In this document: in pieces, positions 33,955 to 46,369 of the stretch
Position numbering within the stretch: the first letter of the stretch is position 1
Layout: each line of letters starts with the position of its first letter
Assembly: GCA_002633005.1 (NCBI GenBank)
Contig: NMRA01000217.1
Span: forward strand, 360,967 to 424,966
DNA from: Phoronis australis
Lineage: Eukaryota; Phoronida; Phoronidae
Direction: 5' to 3'
DNA length: 64,000 nucleotides
Made by a program: the position numbers and the translations under genes
Notes under the pieces: model-generated
Databases searched by the model: none
The model's input: the letters and a program-made list of their open reading frames with translations, nothing else
Told to the model about the DNA's origin: nothing

Positions 33955-34665
33955 TTACTCCCAGGTCTGGTATAACAAACCACAAATAGTATCCACATTT
34001 ACACTTCCTCCATCAGTCGATTTGTTCACGTAAAGCGCTACCTGTTGAGAATTCAACCTACCAATCTGAAACGCCGGTGTAATATTTCCCGATACCTGCG
34101 TGTTCACTACCACCTCAGTAGCTGACAGGGAACCAGCGAATCAGAGGGTAAGCAATATGCAGGTCGAATGGAGAATCTTGACCAAGCACCTTGACCAATA
34201 TTCAACAGCTTTAGATCGTTTAATTGCTGATATATATTGAAACCAACCTCTTTTGGCTTAGTGTTGGTATACATAATCATCACAGCCGTTCTTCTAGGGA
34301 ATGAACCATTGACGGAGCTTATATGTTTTGTCTGCCGGACCGTTGTTGACTAACGAAACACTACCAAAAATATCTGAAGAGAATAGAACCTAACCGGTAC
34401 ATCACCATATAGAATTCAAGTACAATTCAAAAAAATATGGATGGATGGATTTCAACCTTAGTAGAAGTTATGATTTGTGAGTTGCCAAAGAAAATCTCGG
34501 GCGGTGTGGTAGCAAAGTTAAGGTACATGCTCTCCAAAGGTTTGAAGCATTGAGGCTACACATTGAAATATGCATTTCACCTGCTGAATTACATAGCTGT
34601 TGGTACGTATAGCTACAAACTTCTCACCGAAAACCGCCGCGGCACTCGACAGATTCTCAACACCA
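33955..34665 (-). pseudogene. Series of exon-like segments of an unrecognised, probably decayed gene
   Basis: On the minus strand four segments look coding. About 34665-34581 reads NLSSAAAVFGEKFVAIRTNS and ends QQ before a GTGAAA donor. 34531-34457 reads MYLNFATTPPEIFFGNSQII before GTTGAA. 34373-34294 follows TCTCTTCAG and reads FGSVSLVNNGPADKTYKLRQ to a TAG. 34121-33955 follows CCCTGTCAG and reads TEVVVNTQVSGNITPAFQIG, then VALYVNKSTDGGSVNVDTIC, to a TAA. The first two join in phase, but the third does not follow in phase and closes in a stop, so decay is likely. Composition is beta-rich. I do not recognise the family. Confidence 0.4.
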
Positions 34666-35128
34666 CGTCGGGGTATTATGTAACAGCCAAAAGTGATTTA
34701 TCAAAATTCTATATGCATTTTTGACATAAAGGATTAATTTTCATTATCCTAATTCACCTATCGTCTTCACTTATCGTCTTTGAAACTGAAATTTACCGCA
34801 TGGTGAAAAGATTTATTATATACAGTTTATTGGGTGAACGTTAAGTGACCATTATTGACCAATGAGTACGCCGAAAAATTGAACAGCAAAATCGGCTCAT
34901 TTGACCCACTTAAAAAGTCGGTTACCATGGTCGCGTTCTTTGAATATACCCGCATTTCGAGGCCGAGCGACCTCAACAGGTTTGTTGATTTTCTGAACGC
35001 TGTCATCCTTATCAGTACGTTACTAATAATTATACAAAGTTTTTAAACAAAGAGTTGATTCAACGCCGGACACAAAGATTTCTTTTCCACACAAAGTTGC
35101 CACTCACTCCACTGAGGGACTTACGCGG

Positions 35129-35195
35129 CCTCGCTGGTCCCCTACGTGCCTAGTACTGACCACCTAGCGGCACGCAGGGAACCAGCGAGGGACAT
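35129..35195. other. Long imperfect hairpin
   Basis: Arms 35129-35150 and 35169-35190 pair over 22 bp with two mismatches (CCTCGCTGGTCCCCTACG against CGCAGGGAACCAGCGAGG). CTAG/CTAG pairs can extend the stem inward across a bulge, leaving a loop of about 10 nt. It may be the centre of a foldback element or a structured RNA. Confidence 0.7.
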
Positions 35196-35337
35196 ACGCT
35201 TCCGTCGGATCCTGCCGGGTTGATGAACTCTCTGTGGCAAATCGCGCGCCCTCCGCCTGGTGTGACATCTGCATCTGTAGAAGTATAGGTCAAGATGTTT
35301 GGTCAAGATTCTCATTCTAACAAGGAGAGTAGTATAA

Positions 35338-35492
35338 CTGGCGGATTTAGAGGGGGGCCAAGGGGGCCATGCCCCCCTAACTTCTCCCAGATTCCATTAG
35401 GCAGTTCTGGGGTGCGAATGTCTTACGGGCAAAATCCCGGGTTAATACTCTGCCCTGCCCCCTCCTAACTCAAAATCCTGGATCCGCCCCTG
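35338..35492. mobile_element. 155-bp TIR element (MITE) with TATAA target-site duplication
   Basis: Ends CTGGCGGATTTAG and CTGGATCCGCCCCTG are imperfect inverted repeats around a core with G-runs (left) and C-runs. TATAA flanks both sides directly (35333-35337 and 35493-35497), the expected target-site duplication. No coding capacity. Confidence 0.75.
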
Positions 35493-36232
35493 TATAATTC
35501 GTACACTCCTTGATTCTACTTAGCCATTCCGACTACTTTGAGCGCATGAGAGCATATATTATCAGAAGTGAAGAATTCGAAAACTTAATTTTAGCCAGAA
35601 ATATAGCTGTTACCTAGAAAATCACGTGATTGGGCGAAGTGCCACCTCGTAGGCAGAATCAATGAGATAAATATAAATATATTATGTATATATAGCTCAC
35701 TGGGCATAATGGTGAATGTTGACGACCCTTTTGTACCTCAGACGTCACACGTACGCTGGCTCCCCTAGTAGAGGTAACCAAGTTCATAGACCAGTTGTGG
35801 AAAGCTTAGTGGCCCTGACAGGCGAACCGATTTGAATTGTAGGACGTAGAGTCATTGTTTTTGTAGAAACATAACGTCAGAAAAAATGAATGGTGTATAA
35901 AATCAACTTCATGTAGATAATTGTAAATGTCATATTAAGTCACCAGTTATGAGTGAAACGTTGCTGTGGTTATGGCGTGAATCGGTGTAGCCTACGTCTT
36001 TTGTCATGAAACACTACGGAAAGTTTTCGAGCAACTTTTGTCAATAGTTCTGGCTATGCCAGTGAACCACAGAATATTTAATACATCAAGCGCTGACCTT
36101 TTTCGCACCAATTAATCAAATTTGTCAAATAAGAAAATCAGGCAGGAATAACCTGCTATGAAAGTGCTGTAGCCGGGTTTTGTGAAGATTGACATTCATA
36201 AAAAACTTTCTATGAAAACATATTTTGACTGA

Positions 36233-36601
36233 TCATTTTGTATTGAAATCAGAACATTGCAGGCTCTGCAAAGGAAGGTCAATTAGGATACCAGTGCCCA
36301 GTTTGTTTACACAACTGGCAACTCTACTAAGGGTGATGACACCATTTGTATTCCAGGCCACAGACTGTTGTTCTTCAGTGGAAATATTGATGGATATGTA
36401 GGCGAATCTTGGCAATGTAATGTGGGTCGATTTTGAACAAAAGCATTCCGTTGTGGTCGACAAAACTTTCAGAATTATAGAGAAAAATGAAATAACCGAA
36501 TGCTCGGCCACATTCCACCCATAGACAGCAGACGTCTTATCACTGCCGTAAATCGAAAGTGAAACGTAAACACAACCTCTGCATACTTGACAGCTGGCCA
36601 T
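36233..36601 (-). CDS. Unrecognised 122-codon open frame
   Basis: The minus-strand frame begins MASCQVCRGCVYVSLSIYGS and later reads PRFAYISINISTEEQQSVAW. It is the longest unexplained frame in 30-37 kb, is beta-rich like the segments at 33955-34665, and could be an exon of the same decayed gene. No signal peptide or family motif is evident, and chance is not excluded. Confidence 0.2.
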   Translation of the reverse strand: MASCQVCRGCVYVSLSIYGSDKTSAVYGWNVAEHSVISFFSIILKVLSTTTECFCSKSTHITLPRFAYISINISTEEQQSVAWNTNGVITLSRVASCVNKLGTGILIDLPLQSLQCSDFNTK

Positions 36602-36798
36602 TGCAGTATCGGACAGTCAGATGAGCAAAATTATTTATCATTCTGCATCCTCAGAACTCACCATGTAACATACATTCTTAATTCTGAACTTTTGAGGATT
36701 AAAGAAGATTACATTACAGAGAATTATTTGTTACAAATCTATATGTAACTCGTCTGATGCTACTTAATTCAGTAACTTCAGTGGTTAACTCATGAGCT

Positions 36799-36831
36799 CC
36801 ACTGGGGGGCGCCAGCAAGCGTGTGACGTCA
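36799..36831 (+). promoter_or_regulatory. CTCF-like site next to a perfect CRE
   Basis: CCACTGGGGGGCGCCAG (36799-36815) resembles the vertebrate CTCF core, and TGACGTCA (36824-36831) is a full CRE palindrome. They lie about 360 bases upstream of the SE-cephalotoxin-like start and may belong to its regulatory region. Confidence 0.35.
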
Positions 36832-37186
36832 GAGGTACAAAGGGTCTTTGTCAACATCAACCATTCTGCACCTCGTAGTCATCAAGCTCTTGTGGAAGAG
36901 TGCACAACTTCTGCGAATTTGGCGAGATCAAGCAAGACCACACAAAATTACGCGAGTGAAAGGAGGTGTTTAAAGGGCACGGTCCGACCTTAATTGCGAA
37001 AATTAGCAATCTGGAACCATTGGAATACTTATGAGATAGGCGATTTTTCACCGCAACCGCATGTCTCTCCACTGAGTGTCTTGCGTTTACGGCGCCCCTG
37101 GATGTATGTAGTTTCTGTTAATATTAACCACTGAGCCAGTTAGAGTCACTGGAGATATACCACCACTTCGCCACCGTTTTGTAGCA

Positions 37187-40100
37187 ATGATCGTTGCTCA
37201 TTGTTTAGTTTGGTGGAGCGTGGTGTGTATGGCAACTATAATTTCGCCATCCAACGCCAAGCTGAACTCTAGCGATACCGCTGTCAAAATGGAAATGGCT
37301 CAATATCGCACGAAGGAAATTGCAAGAATCATAGAGAAGGAAACAACGATAGTTCGACGTGCTTTTGAATCAACATGGGACTCCCGCGTGATCAAAGGCC
37401 TTTTAAAGACAGCATCATTGATTTCCCAATTTTTCGACGTTGTTGATGTTTTTTCCTTTTTTGTCGACATTATTGATTTGTTTGAGAACACTCAAGGTCA
37501 CATTCTGGAAGAGATTGAAAAACTGAGCAAAAGCATAGACTTTTTGAGCGACCAGCTTGACCAAATGCAACAAGAATTGAAAAATGCTTTTGTTTACAAT
37601 GAATTATTGTCCGATTTCAATGATGTTACGAACGCAGTTGAAAACAGTGACAAGAAACTGAGACAAGTACTGCAGTATTTAGCGACCGTGAAAAGTGAAA
37701 GGAAAGTTTGGAAATTAGCAGAAGAGTACGTGAACCGTTACGATGGGAATAACATCGATTTGCATATTGACAATTTGATATTGATGACTACACAACAAGA
37801 AACAGAAACACGGAACAACATTTTTGACAGGTAAGATATTTCAAATTGGACACCTAAAGGAATCGGAACAAAGAAGGCCATTTCGTGTAAACGGCCTCTG
37901 TACAAGCTCTGGTACAGCTGGAAACTTAGTAAGTAGGAATTCTGTTAAAATACAAAACGACTAAGGTCTTCGTGAAGCTGTAAAACCGACTCGGGCTTTC
38001 GTAAAAAATCGCAAAATGCTGCCGTTAGCATTGCGCCACTAGTGCGGACAGTGTCGTAGGCCACACATGACATGTACATGTAAGCTCATAGCAGAATCTC
38101 AGTTTGATAAAATCAGAAGCTTAGAACGACAGTCCCATCGAAGTCTTGATAAACAAAAGCCACATGTTGCAAGTAGTTTATCCCGTTCAATCAGGCATCT
38201 TTTTGATCACATCACGTGACCTAATGAATATAAGTCCAAAAAGATTTCTGCCCCCGACTACGACAGCCACATGCTACATAAAGTCATACCCAACAGACGC
38301 CTTGGCAGGCTTGGAGTCACATAATAATGACCCAGATTCTAAACCAGGGTCATATTATTCACTTCTGCAATAAATAAATTAGCCTACCCTGAACTTCACT
38401 GGCACACAGAACGGAAAAAAAAAACATTGAACAAATTAAATACCACGCACTTGCGGTAGCTTGATCACACTAGGGTACACAGAACGGAAATAAGATTGAA
38501 TAAAAACATTTAAACGCATTTATCTTATGTCAGTATTGTCATCCCTCGGTGCACAGAACAGATGGAAGACTGAATAGATTACAATACTGTGCACTTAAGT
38601 GTACGGATGACCCTGGAAAAATTTACAAATTTGGCTAACTTCGAAAAATTTCTCACAAAGGGCAGCCTGATTCACACGAAACTTTCAAATATTTTGCTTT
38701 ATGTAATATTCTCCAGAATGGGCTAGGAATTGTATATCAAAACTTGGAACTGTTATGGTATTCATGAAAGAACTCGAGTTGCATCAGAGGTATACGAAAT
38801 AGTTTAGAAAACTGTAACAGTGTTTTTGAGATTTTATCTTTAACATTAATATTTCATATGTAAAACGAAAATCCTTAATATTATTGATGTCATTGTTTTG
38901 CACTTTCATTTTTTATAAATTTCAATGAAAGACATGGTCGCGTGACCCAATTAATGGAGAATTGGTAAAAAGTCTACTTTCAGAAAAAATGCAGTTTTAC
39001 TAAACTAAAATCTACAAGTTTGGAGATATTTGGATAAATACCGGTACATAAACTTCTCGATAACGTCCTACATAATCGGTTATAAACACGACTTACTTCA
39101 TCAATCTATCTAATTTTGACAGGCTCTTACGTACTGTTAAGAAATTAGTCTCGAACTGTTCCTTAGTCAAATTAGGTGTGATTTGTGGGTTTTGAAAGAA
39201 CTGACAAATCCCTATTATTGCGTCAGGCCAGATTCTACAAGATGAGTTGTCACGGCATGTCGCGGCATTGTTCGCCAAGTATAGTGTAAAGCAATAACGA
39301 ACTGCCAGTTTATTGCAAGATCAAAAAAATCTCTGCTCACCTGTGTGAGGGCTAAGGAATAAACTGACACCAATTTTACTGGTCTGAATCAAAAATCAGC
39401 TTGTGAATGAATGTCTGGGACGTGTTGCCTCATGACATAAGCTTTCCGTACCTAACTTATCACAGTGGACACCCTCTCTCAAGCAACTAGAAAACTGGGC
39501 TACGCTCCGTAAATCTAAGGCAACCGCGAGAAAAGTTAATGGTAGTCACGTGCTTCTGTTGTAATGCAAGGTGATATCTCGCGAAGCTTCAAATAACCTT
39601 GAATTTTCGCGTACCTGATTGTAACTGTTAATGTATTTCAGATTTATTGTAGAAAAGGGTTGCGACGTCAAGAAACTGGCAATAATTATGCTGCAAGTGA
39701 AGCGAGTGGTGGCGCTCGCTGCCCGACAAGTTATGGCGTACCATGTCTTTAAAGGAGACGGCGACAGGGGTGCTAGGAGGTCCACAGACATGAAGAGAGC
39801 CATGTACAAAATTCGCCGCGTGTTTCAGTGGAAAGTATGGCAGTGCATGGGATATACACGTGAGCTTGCTCAAGCTGACGTCGTAAAGATCTTAAAGTCG
39901 ATGAGAAACTTCCCTGACGAAACAGTTGTTGACGCAGTCTTCGGCGAGTTAGCTGAGAGGTAAGGTGACTCGATCAACGATCCCAGTCCCATTTCATTTT
40001 GTTAAAAACTTAAAACGCCCTAAACGTTAAGAGAATAGGAGGTAGTGTGGCCTAGCGGAATAGCTCTTCGCATCCGTTGCTGAAGGTCGTGGGTTCAAAT

Positions 40101-42421
40101 CCTAGCCGGTGCAGCACACTGCTAGTCTTGAGTCAAGCTCTGGCTCCTCAGCTAGGTTCACCATATAGCCTTGATAAAACTTAAAAATCATTTTGCTGGG
40201 GATGGAGATGGGCAAGAGGGACGGGTGGGGCGGGGGGTTGGAAGATGAGAGACGTGTGGGGTTACCAATGATGTATGGGAGGAGGAAGAGAGATGTGAAA
40301 CATTTCTGTTCAATTGTCCATAATGAAACTTACAGATATCCATGGTATTCCTGGGCAGTAGCGTCGATTGACAAACACCAACGACGTCGTAAAGAGTGGA
40401 AAGGCCAAACTTACTTCACTGCGGAAGACGGAGACAAAAGGACGCTTCTCGTTGTGTACTATGGAGAAGAATCATTTGCGAGTTGTTTCGACTTACCAAA
40501 GGCCGAGACCTTGGTAAACTTTAGAATATGTGCTGACTGCGAATGGGTTAAATACATGAACGCTTCTGAAGAGAAATTCCTTACCAAACAAAGGTGTAGC
40601 TATTTAACACCAGACTCCACAGACAGGTTCAAGGACTTCATAGCAGCTGGAACACAAACAAGTGTCGACTCATGTAAAGTTGGGAAGAAATGCAGTGGCA
40701 ACGGAGTATGTAATTCTGTTCCTCACTCAAAGACTATTCTGTGTATATGCAACGACTTTGTTGAAGGGGAATCGTGCGATATTACCGTCAATCCGGATGA
40801 TTCAGAGAAAATTGTGGAGCTGATTGCAAGTTTGAGAGAAGACGTCAATCGTGCTTTTAAAGTACCAACGACAGTCGACACATACTTTCAAATTCTCAAT
40901 CTTTCGGCTAAGATTGACTCCTTGAAGCGAGACCTGATTTCTGTAATGACAAATTGGGAAGTGATAAAAGATGCTGATCTTGTCGTTGGGTTCTATATTA
41001 AAATGAAGAAAGGAAATGTAGATTTTGATACATTCGGGCACACAATTCAAAAGCACTTATTGACAATATCGGAACTTAAATTGACGACAAGTCTATATAA
41101 CGGGATTCTCGCCAAAGGTCTTCTAGGCTCACCTGGTAACGATTTCTATAATATTTTTAAAAAGCAATGGTTTGATAAGAATCCACAAAGCCTTTGTACT
41201 GAGGAATACAACACCGCGGTTTCGCGGTTGATGCGGAATTTAGCCACGCTTGATCAAAATTTGGGCGAAGCTTTGATCATGTACAGGGAATGGCTTAGAA
41301 AAACGCAAGCGAAAACACAACAAGAGCGCGATCAATTCTTTGAGGAAGCAGATAACCTAAAGACAGAATTTGAATCACGGCAACGTCACTATCAAGATTA
41401 CTGGACGAAACACAGCTGTGGAGATTTGAAGCTAAGCGAACTAAGTAACGGAAAGGTCTGTAAAGACCAGCTGAGTTACGAAGGGATGACTGTCTCGGTG
41501 GCTTGCGGTCATCAGCGTGTGCCAGAGTATATTGCTTATGAATGCAAAAATAAAGGAAACGTTTTGAACTGGGTTCCAAAAGGGAAATGTTTTTATCGGT
41601 GGGGGGCGTGGGGAAGTTGGAGCCGGTGCTCAAGGTCTTGCGGTGGTGGTATTCAGATGCGTAGGAGAGCATGTAAAGGCACGACCAACGTTGAAGACTG
41701 CAAAAAGGACAACAACAACACGCCCGCACTAGAACAGCGACGATGCAAAACCATTGACTGTTGCACTGCTAAGAAAATGTTCAAGTGTCCCTCGGGCAAA
41801 TGTATACCTCTTAGATATGTGTGCGACGACGATAATGACTGCGGTGACAATGCTGACGAAAACAACTTGTCATGTCCCGGTGCATTGCGGTCTGGTGATG
41901 TCGTTGCTTTGAGAAATCATAAAACAGGCAAGTGGTTTGGATGTTGGCACTGGCAGTGTGCACTGACCAGTTGTAACGTTTACGGAAAACCATGGAATAA
42001 ATGCAGAGGAGAAAAATTTCGGTTTATAAGTTTGTCTCGAAGGGAAGGGTCCATTCTCCGGCATGGTGACGAAGTCGGCGTCCAGTACAATCTTCATCAC
42101 GACAATTGGCTAAGTTGTTGGAATCTCGAATGTGGGCGCTCCACTTGTCCTGGCTATTCTGTACCTACTTCTAGCTGCAATGGAGAGCGATTCCAAATAT
42201 TCTCTTCCGCGCGAAAAGGCAAGTGTAAAGACGGCGAGGTTAGCTGTCGTGGAGATTATATCAGAAAGAATGATTACGTATCCATTCGCTATACCCATAA
42301 AGAGAAGTGGGTTGGGCCAAACAGACATGGGGAAATTTTACGGATGAGTTATGGGCATACTTTTGGTTTTTTCGGATACTATTACCGTTCATTACCGCGT
42401 TGGCAAATTGTGACACGCTAA
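37187..42421 (+). CDS. SE-cephalotoxin-like secreted multidomain protein
   Basis: Predicted extracellular protein, about 1,030 residues from exons 37187-37830, 39642-39959 and about 40291-42421 (all joints phase 2). The first acceptor after exon 1 is clear; the one before the last exon is weak (AG at 40281, 40284 or 40290 all keep frame). Order: signal peptide (cut near PSNA, residue 24); helical region to about 440 with a hydrophobic stretch [23 protein letters not shown]-like Cys cluster near 449-484; second helical region; sushi-like segment near 694-754; TSP1 ([17 protein letters not shown]) near 758-811; LDLa ([20 protein letters not shown]) near 812-849; then a Trp/Cys-rich module with an internal duplication. 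Cuttlefish salivary SE-cephalotoxin combines EGF, TSP1 and LDLa modules at about 1,050 residues, hence the name. Related proteins occur in non-venomous animals, so toxicity cannot be assumed. Confidence 0.75.
38401..38620. repeat. Degenerate triple tandem repeat, unit about 73 bp
   Basis: Three diverged units begin GGCACACAGAACGGAAA (38401), GGGTACACAGAACGGAAA (38473) and GGTGCACAGAACAGATGGA (38547), each followed by a GATTGAATA-like phrase. They lie in the first intron of the cephalotoxin-like gene. Confidence 0.65.
40042..40115 (+). repeat. tRNA-like SINE head
   Basis: A-box-like TGGCCTAGCGG and B-box GGTTCAAATCC are spaced as in tRNA genes, but there is no matching acceptor stem. It lies in the intron just before the last exon of the cephalotoxin-like gene. 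Confidence 0.6.
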
Positions 42422-45400
42422 CTTTCAGGTCAGTGACATCTGAAAACTGAGTTTTATACCTCTCATGTTTTGTAAGAGTCTTCTTTTGTGATAACGGTTT
42501 TGATTAGTTTGTACACATCAACTTTACAACACGTACGTGTAATTCGAATTATACATATGGAAATACATAATTTATAAAACTATTTTAACAGCTAGTCTAT
42601 GTCATTCCTTGCAGGCACAGGTCTTCCAACCAACACTGCCTGCGTTTGGCAGTAAATAATTATTATTTAAATGTGAACCCACCCCCCCAAAAATCGCCTT
42701 TGCATTACACCCAGATTTCCCGTTCAATCACTTGCATACACTCATTGCTAATACCAAGCTTAAAGGAATAGGAGACGCCTTTGTGCAATGCTCGATTGGC
42801 AGCCAGTAACTTAAAAGTAAGGATTCGAATCCGGGTCCCACCCGTGCAACAGGAGACACTGTTCAGAAACGTATGTTCTCTGACTTGAAATTTTACGGAT
42901 ACACGTTTAAATGTAAACACTGTAATTAACGAATGGGGCCCGTTAACGTTATTTTGATATTTGCGACAACCGGGGAAGAAGGTGGCACTATAGATTAATG
43001 GATTAATGGGGGNNNNNGGGGGGTGACCTGCTCATGGAAGGAAGCAGCGCTACCAGCTACCATGCACTTTTGACGTAATCGGGGAAGACGTCGCAAATTT
43101 CCCCCTCGTTTTGTGAATCTTATAATTGCATTTTAGATACAGGGGTTAATAATAACCGTCAACATTTTGACGTCGTTTGCGACGTGAAGGTGATAATCGC
43201 TGGGGTATAACTTACTGGTGAATCTACCAAGGCCATGTTTCTAGGAAGTTCCAGATAATTAGTGAATTCAACGGTACAAAACCTGTCAAAAAGTTTTTAT
43301 TTAGGCCACATGTGGTCATAAATTGACCTCAAATTGTCTTTTGTCAAACCGGAGGTGATTTCAGGGCGTCAATAGAAACTTAATGACGGTTCGTTATTTC
43401 TTCAGACCAGGCTGATGAAATGTCAGGTCACGCGCGGCCGTGACCAAAAGTGACAAACTGTCAGTTCTTTACGAGCCCAGCGATTACTTCCAAACAAAGC
43501 GAGGAACAATATTAGACCAATTCTATAATGGTTAGTGGTCTAAATTAAACTTACTTTTTGACAGAAAGCACGGATTTCACGCCACCTAACAGCTGAGAGG
43601 TGAATAATGGATGAGCTCCAACTTATCAAGCAAGCTATTGATTACAGCCAATCATGGCTCGGGAAATGTTAACTCTCCAATCGTCCACCATGTTACTGAA
43701 CCACAAACATTCGTTCCCGACGGAAGCAGAAAGACGTTTTAATTATCTATTAGCTTCTGGCGATTAAAACACAGATCAACAATTTACAGAAAACGAGCAA
43801 GGAAACGTCATTCCGAGATATAAAAACCTGGTCGACTTCACGATCCGAGCAGACAAGGCTATTTAAGCTCGAATATAAGTAGGAATTAACTAGCCTAAAT
43901 TTAAATAAAATCACCTTCCTAACGTGTTTCAAATATTTCATATGGAGTGAAATAGGCTACCAATTAATTGGAAAACAGCGTATGTGACCATACTGATTTG
44001 ACTTGTGTATTCTTATTTCTACGCACCAGACCGCAAGTGGCTACCTATAGAAGTGCTATCTGGTTGATAGTCACCAAAGTCGTTGAAGACGCAAACTAGT
44101 TGAATCTAAGCGCACCGAAACTCCCTCCATTGTAGGCGACGTTCAAACGACTCAAAAGCTTCGTGTAAAAAAACTCCCGCCGGCGAAGGCTCAGTCCGAA
44201 TATGACTTTTTGATGTGTGAGAAGGATGCAGTGGAAATTTCTCAAAAATTTTGTGTCTAAATTTGGTTACTTCAATAACTAGTTTTGGATGAAATAAAAA
44301 GTTGAGATTTGAAGTACGTCGACTTCGCATGGAATTCCATCATTGGGTGATTCAAGTTTTCTCCTTTGACGAGTATGTGCCATACATGGAGAAAAATACG
44401 TTTGCTTGCTTGGCGGTGAATACGTGCCATATACTGAAAATAATTCATTTACAAAATGTCATGTGTGGAGCACCTTTGGCAATTTAAGCGTCATCGAAAG
44501 GAGAGGCCTTCCGATAAGGGTGAAATAACTAAAATTTGAAAGTTTCATTTTCCTTAACTATCTTTTAACGTCTGTTATTGTCCTTAATATCATCATCAAA
44601 ACAGGGTAAAAACATTACTGGTTTACTAAGTCCTCATCGCGTCTATTATTTTCGCTGCTCAGCCTATTTTTACGACTTGGAAATTCGCGAATTTCATTCA
44701 AAATTTGCTCATTTCATATCATTTTCGGAAGCTGTCTGACACGGCAAGTTGCAGGCAGATTATGATCGCTTCAAATAATGAGTGTGCAGTATAATATAAA
44801 AATGAAAACTAACGGTCTATTGCAACAATTTAGGTCTAACATGCTGCATTTTGGTTTGAAAATAGATGAATTTCTATGATACTACTTTTAAAAAGATTGA
44901 AAATAAATACGCCAAAAAACGTTTTTCAAACAACAACCAAAACAATGCCTTCTGCGTCACGGGCAGCAACAACGTCTGCGAAATTAGTAAAATCTGTCTT
45001 TGTTTTAATGCCGTCAAGGCAGCGGCCAATCATTGCGCAGAAGGTATTTTCCATAACCAAGTCTCAAATGGCTAAAACGATCAGCGCCATCTTGAGGCTC
45101 GAAACAACCTGTTTCTGGTATCAAAAATTATATATCTATGTAAAATGTGCACATGTATTTTAATACTGAGATATTTGTCCCTTGTACATGCTTTAAAAAG
45201 TATAAACTACCGAGGCAACAATAGGAGAAACTAAAATAAGGTATAGATTAAGAATGTTATAACCTAAACTTTAACATGTTTTGCACAAAAAAAGGAAAAA
45301 ACAGAATGAATACGTTATACATTATATTATACTGCAAGAAGAACCCAATACAAAGAAAAAACTAAAAATAAAAAATGTCTAGGCAGGCGTCACACAGTTG

Positions 45401-46360
45401 AAATTCATTATACAGCAAGAATCAGCTGTGATAGGCAAGGCACTTAACGATGCTGAGAAGATGCACAGATTCTGCAGTTGGATCAATGGAGCATTTTTCT
45501 GAATGGTTTGTAACAGGCAAGTTTTTGCAGCTGAGGAGAATGAATGAATAAATATCATTTCAATTATGTTTGGTGGAATAATAAAACAATTAAGAAGTTC
45601 TGGAAAAAAATACGCAAGTTCTTGGCTTTAGTGGGAGGTTTTGGTAATAATGTGTTGTGTGGTGGAAGTGATACACAAAATCGACGTATCTTTAGGAGAC
45701 ATTTCTTTGTCGTTTTGATGAATCAATATTGATATCATCATGAAAATCTGAGAAAAAGGGGCATATTACAATACTTGTCGAAAAATTTTAGACACGAAAT
45801 ATGAAAATGTCGTTGAAGGAAAGAAGATTCCGGCAGTGACCGAAATAAAGGGTCAGTATGAGCTAGGATGTATGGTGAGGTAATATTTCGAACATCACGT
45901 GTCTGTAATCATTACTTTTAATCGGTGGCAGTTGTGGAAACCCCAACATGTTATAGCGTCAGTAAAGTGTGTTAAAATGAGAACTTTATAAATCAAAAGA
46001 AGAACAACTTGTGGAAACGTTCGTTTTAGATTGTGCAGTGTTGAAACGAATAGTTTAGTTTTGACTCACCAGATAAAGGTGGCTTTCATTCTAGCGATAC
46101 CCGGCCTTAGACGGCTTTCTTTTTGCATGTCAAATTGTTTTGATATTTGAAAGAAATCAATGACTATAATTATATATAATTACTGTCTTAGTAAAACTTT
46201 AGTTTAGTCCAGTATTTACCTTTGCCTACTACAATTCCCATGCATTCGTGTCATTTTAAGTTGCTCTGCAGTAGTAATTAGGAACGACTTCATTGTGTTT
46301 CAGATGCATGACTATTTGTATTATGAATGGTTAAATAAACTATTTATCTCCATCTACTTC
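42422..46360. other. Intergenic, no gene recognised
   Basis: Nothing with exon structure or known domains. A palindromic B-box-like GGATTCGAATCC near 42,820 hints at another tRNA-derived repeat. Confidence 0.45.
43013..43017. other. Assembly gap (5 N)
   Basis: Five unknown bases inside a run of G. The true length of the G-rich tract is unknown. Confidence 0.99.
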
Positions 46361-46369
46361 ATCGCAACG

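Noticed and set aside
40042-40115. Possible tRNA gene with good A and B boxes
   Set aside because: The ends do not pair into an acceptor stem and the D arm is irregular; a tRNA-derived SINE fits better.
40193-40290. First 33 codons of the long frame as true N-terminus ([15 protein letters not shown])
   Set aside because: Low-complexity G-rich sequence following a SINE; the preceding exon joins in phase further right, so this is probably intron.
44866-45163. Overlapping plus-strand frames with several cysteines
   Set aside because: No signal peptide, splice context or domain; neither frame is preferred.
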